A DNA stretch of 64,000 nt from DATKIY01 sp963726755 (lineage in GTDB: Bacteria > Actinomycetota > Actinomycetes > JAHEKZ01), in NCBI GenBank assembly GCA_963726755.1, contig CAVSDB010000001.1, forward strand, positions 124,001 to 188,000, read 5' to 3'. The notes under the pieces are model-generated. The model was given only the letters and a program-made list of their open reading frames with translations. It was not told where the DNA came from and searched no databases. The position numbers and the translations under genes were made by a program. Of this stretch, positions 61,596 to 64,000 are shown one piece after another; position 1 is the stretch's first letter; each line of letters opens with the position of its first letter.

Positions 61596-62566
61596 TCGAG
61601 TCCACCAACTCCAAGAAGTTGATGCTCTTCTCGGGGCGGGGTCACGAGGCACTAGCCGAGCAGGTGGCCTACGAGCTCGACACCGAGTTGTGTGCCACCT
61701 CGCTCTATGACTTCGCAAACGGTGAGATCTTTGTTCGGTTCGAGGAGTCGGTTCGCGGCTGCGATGCCTTTGTTATGCAGTCGCATACGACACCGGTAAA
61801 CACCTGGATCATGGAGCAACTGATCATGGTCGATGCGCTTAAGCGCGCATCGGCAAAGCGAATCACGGTGGTTACTCCGTTCTATGGCTATGCGCGTCAG
61901 GACAAGAAGCACCGAGGTCGCGAACCGATCTCGGCTCGGCTCATGGCAGACCTTTTCAAGACCGCGGGTGCTGACCGGTTGATGGCGGTCGACCTGCACA
62001 CCTCGCAGATCCAGGGGTTCTTCGACGGTCCGGTCGACCACCTGTTCGCCCTCGAGCCGCTCGCGCACTACGTCAGCACCAGAGTCGCCGATCGCGGGCG
62101 GATCACGGTGGTCTCGCCAGACGCGGGACGAGTGCGAGTTGCAGAGCGCTGGACCGATCGCCTCAACAGCCCGCTGGCAATCATTCACAAGCGTCGCGAT
62201 CCCAATGTGCCGAACGAGGTGAGGGTCCTCGAGGTCGTCGGTGAGGTGCGCGATCGAATCTGTGTACTCGTGGACGACATGATCGATACCGGCGGCACGA
62301 TCGTGAAGGCCGCCGAGACCCTCTTCGATCAAGGGGCCAGCGATGTCATCGTCACCGCGACGCACGGAATCTTCTCTGGCCCAGCCATCGACCGATTGAA
62401 GAACAGCCGGATTAGCGAAGTTGTGGTCACCGACACATTGCCGATTTCCTCCGAGCAGCAGTTCGACAAGTTGACTGTGCTCCCCATCGCTCCGCTTATT
62501 GCCCGCGCGATCCGTGCGGTCTTCGACGATGGGTCGGTGACCTCGCTCTTTGACGGAAACGCGTGA
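61592..62566 (+). CDS. prs: Ribose-phosphate pyrophosphokinase
   Basis: 324 aa. SGRGHEALAEQVA, ANGEIFVRFEESVRGCDAFVMQSH, YGYARQDKKHRGREPISARL (flexible loop with the catalytic Lys/Arg), VDLHTSQIQGFFDGPVDHLFA and VLVDDMIDTGGTIVKAAE (PRPP-binding loop) identify PRPP synthetase. It feeds purine, pyrimidine, His and Trp synthesis. glmU-prs-rplY-pth is the common actinobacterial order. Confidence 0.95.
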   Translation: MIESTNSKKLMLFSGRGHEALAEQVAYELDTELCATSLYDFANGEIFVRFEESVRGCDAFVMQSHTTPVNTWIMEQLIMVDALKRASAKRITVVTPFYGYARQDKKHRGREPISARLMADLFKTAGADRLMAVDLHTSQIQGFFDGPVDHLFALEPLAHYVSTRVADRGRITVVSPDAGRVRVAERWTDRLNSPLAIIHKRRDPNVPNEVRVLEVVGEVRDRICVLVDDMIDTGGTIVKAAETLFDQGASDVIVTATHGIFSGPAIDRLKNSRISEVVVTDTLPISSEQQFDKLTVLPIAPLIARAIRAVFDDGSVTSLFDGNA

Positions 62567-62767
62567 CCGGTCCATGATCATTTAGGTCCATGGGCCGCTG
62601 ATCGCTAAACTTCCTGGGTTACCCGGCGAGGGTGTGCTGGCTGATCCTGCAGTGACAGGGATCGCCTGCCCCGTGATCGACGCGGTGCGTGCTGGTGCCC
62701 GCCCGCCGGATGCACCGACGTTCCGCACCGCCCACCTATCCGTAATTACCCGCCGGGAGTCTTCACC
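62567..62767. other. Leader region of the rplY gene
   Basis: A 201-bp gap in an otherwise overlapping gene run. A short direct repeat (GGTCCATG at about 62570 and 62586) lies at its start. No open frame or riboswitch consensus is recognisable; a ribosomal-protein promoter/leader is the likeliest content. Confidence 0.45.
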
Positions 62768-63394
62768 GTGGCCGAGATCAAGATTGTTGCCGAGCAACGT
62801 ACCGAGTTCGGCAAGGGCGCTGCCCGCCGGCTACGTCGTGACAAGAAAGTCCCCGGAGTCATTTACGGGCACGGCGAGAAAACTCAACACGTGGCGCTTC
62901 CGGCTCACGAACTCATGCTGGCTCTGAAGAACTCCAACGCGCTGATGGCGATCGAGATGACTGACGGAGTCGAACTGGTGCTCCCCAAGTCTGTCCAGCG
63001 CGACCCGGTCCGCTACACGATCGAGCACGTCGACCTAGTAGCTGTGAAGCGCGGCGAGAAGGTCACCGTTGAGGTGCCCGTTCACACCGAGGGCAAGATC
63101 GCGCCAGGGGGGCTGATGGAGCATGTCAACGACACCATCACGCTCGAAGCTGAGGCGACCCACATCCCCGAGTCGCTCACCATCTCGGTAGAGGGCCTTG
63201 AGGTCGGTCAGAGCCTTCGGGCGTCCGACGTTGAGCTGCCTGAGGGCTCGTCGCTGGCCGCTGACCCCGACATGGTGGTCGTCCACGTGCTTTCGGCTCA
63301 GATTGCCGAAGAGCCAGAAGAGCCGACGGACGAGGTTGTTGGAGACGCCGAGCCGACCGAAGCAGGCGAAGCCGAGGCTCCGGCCGAAGACTGA
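62768..63394 (+). CDS. rplY: 50S ribosomal protein L25/general stress protein Ctc
   Basis: 208 aa from GTG 62768. The N-terminal 5S-rRNA-binding L25 domain is EIKIVAEQRTEFGKGAARRLRRDKKVPGVIYGHGE. The C-terminal TL5/Ctc domain is VDLVAVKRGEKVTVEVPVHTEGKIAPGGLMEHVNDTITLEAEATHIPESL. A final acidic Glu/Ala tail of about 30 residues ends in PAED. Binds 5S rRNA in the central protuberance. pth starts 1 bp after the stop. Confidence 0.95.
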   Translation: MAEIKIVAEQRTEFGKGAARRLRRDKKVPGVIYGHGEKTQHVALPAHELMLALKNSNALMAIEMTDGVELVLPKSVQRDPVRYTIEHVDLVAVKRGEKVTVEVPVHTEGKIAPGGLMEHVNDTITLEAEATHIPESLTISVEGLEVGQSLRASDVELPEGSSLAADPDMVVVHVLSAQIAEEPEEPTDEVVGDAEPTEAGEAEAPAED

Positions 63395-63395
63395 C

Positions 63396-64000
63396 GTGTC
63401 TTCGATCGACCCCACGGACGCCCCGGGACCATGGCTCATCGTTGGTCTGGGCAACCCCGGACCGGAGTACGCGGGGAACCGACACAACATCGGATTCCAG
63501 GTCGCTGACGAACTCGGTCAACGACTCGGCGGTGGATTCCGGCGCCACAAACGTGCCAGAGCGCTGGTGCTCGAAGGCCATCTGTCAGGCGATGGCGGTG
63601 GTGTACGAGCGGTGCTGGTAAAGCCGTCGACGTACATGAACGACTCTGGGCAGGCAGTCGCGTCACTATCAGATTTTTACAAAACCACTCCTGCCCGTGT
63701 CCTGGCAATTCATGACGAACTTGACCTGCCGTTCGGGGCTATTCGCCTCAAGTACGGCGGCGGGGACAATGGACACAATGGTCTGAAGTCGCTGCGAGGG
63801 TCACTGGGCACAGGAGATTACTTCCGCGCCCGATTCGGTATCGGGCGCCCGCCAGGCATGCAGGATCCTGCCTCGTTCGTATTGCGAGATTTCGCCGCGG
63901 TAGAGCGAAAAGGTCTCGCCGAGCGAGTCTCCCGAACGGCGGACGCTGTGGAGGCGCTCATCAACGGTGGACTTGAGCGTGCACAATCTCACTACAACGA
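63396..64000 (+). CDS. pth: Peptidyl-tRNA hydrolase (3' end outside window)
   Basis: At least 201 residues from GTG 63396, continuing past the right edge. WLIVGLGNPGPEYAGNRHNIGFQVADELG holds the substrate Asn and catalytic His, followed by KPSTYMNDSGQAVASLSDFY, HDELDLPFGAIRLKYGGGDNGHNGLKSL and YFRARFGIGRP. It rescues tRNA from dropped-off peptidyl-tRNA. Family length is about 190-200, so nearly all of it is here. Confidence 0.94.
   Translation, partial: MSSIDPTDAPGPWLIVGLGNPGPEYAGNRHNIGFQVADELGQRLGGGFRRHKRARALVLEGHLSGDGGGVRAVLVKPSTYMNDSGQAVASLSDFYKTTPARVLAIHDELDLPFGAIRLKYGGGDNGHNGLKSLRGSLGTGDYFRARFGIGRPPGMQDPASFVLRDFAAVERKGLAERVSRTADAVEALINGGLERAQSHYN

Noticed and set aside
61652..62581. Reverse-strand open frame of 309 codons opposite prs
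   Set aside because: It lies wholly antisense to a canonical PRPP synthetase and shows no recognisable motif.
1..64000. CRISPR array or cas genes
   Set aside because: No run of regularly spaced repeats with unique spacers and no Cas-like proteins; the only periodic repeats are two short sets of about 22 bp without spacers.

Overview
The window reads as chromosome of a free-living, high-GC Gram-positive bacterium (Actinomycetota). The evidence is the high G+C, the frequent GTG/TTG starts and tightly overlapping ATGA/GTGA gene junctions, and several gene sets typical of that phylum. These are a resuscitation-promoting factor (DUF348-G5-transglycosylase), a Pmt-type protein O-mannosyltransferase beside rsmI, a galU-glp-moaC-moaB-GNAT-GlpR/SepX cluster, a fused CopD-CtaG copper protein next to CopC, a DUF222/13E12 HNH endonuclease behind a perfect actinobacterial SOS box, and a GTG-started 50S L25/Ctc gene between prs and pth. 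Genus cannot be assigned from the sequence alone.

Layout. 1-7.6 kb: a secreted endonuclease/exonuclease/phosphatase lipoprotein, then an unusual concentration of three cyclic-nucleotide-binding-domain (CNB) proteins (one fused to an MFS transporter) around a metallo-beta-lactamase-fold hydrolase and a small P-loop protein, then a second MFS transporter. 7.7-23.3 kb: an accessory stretch rich in large exported proteins (M36 metalloprotease, secreted alpha/beta hydrolase with Calx-beta modules, a P-domain/Ig-repeat protein, a GH114-like glycosidase, an Asp-box sialidase-like lipoprotein). It is interrupted by a tRNA-Arg(CCU) gene whose 3' half is duplicated 3.1 kb away, as if a small element had integrated there, and it also holds a large RecB-like nuclease/SF1 helicase fusion. 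23.3-28.3 kb: small housekeeping genes (HU, MscL, SAF protein, FmdB zinc ribbon, two CrcB fluoride channels flanking a DUF190 protein, 5-FTHF cyclo-ligase), with a CIRCE-like operator between fmdB and crcB. 28.4-35.2 kb: a diguanylate cyclase and the galU-glp-moaC-moaB-GNAT-glpR run, ending in tRNA-Ala(CGC).

35.5-46.4 kb: a mixture of a GT-C-like membrane protein, a berberine-bridge-type FAD oxidase, a SdrD-B/DUF11 surface protein, an S9 peptidase, a MarR/VOC pair sharing a palindromic operator, and the copC and copD-ctaG copper genes. 46.4-64 kb is conserved core: pmt, rsmI, metG, tatD, rpf, ksgA and ispE, a ComB-like phosphatase, the SOS-linked HNH gene, a MarR/DUF4190/TetR/desaturase block with two tandem TetR-type operators, tRNA-Gln(UUG), and glmU-prs-rplY-pth (pth runs off the right end).

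At least six single-base indels break four otherwise family-typical genes (P-domain/Ig protein twice, GH114, VOC, CopD-CtaG twice). Several lie in short homopolymers, so base-call errors are as likely as true pseudogenes.

The most interesting leads are the CNB/MBL/MFS cluster at the left end, the integrase-less tRNA-Arg-flanked segment with a phased 22-bp repeat beside it, and the CIRCE-like site controlling a zinc-ribbon gene with a poly-serine tail.
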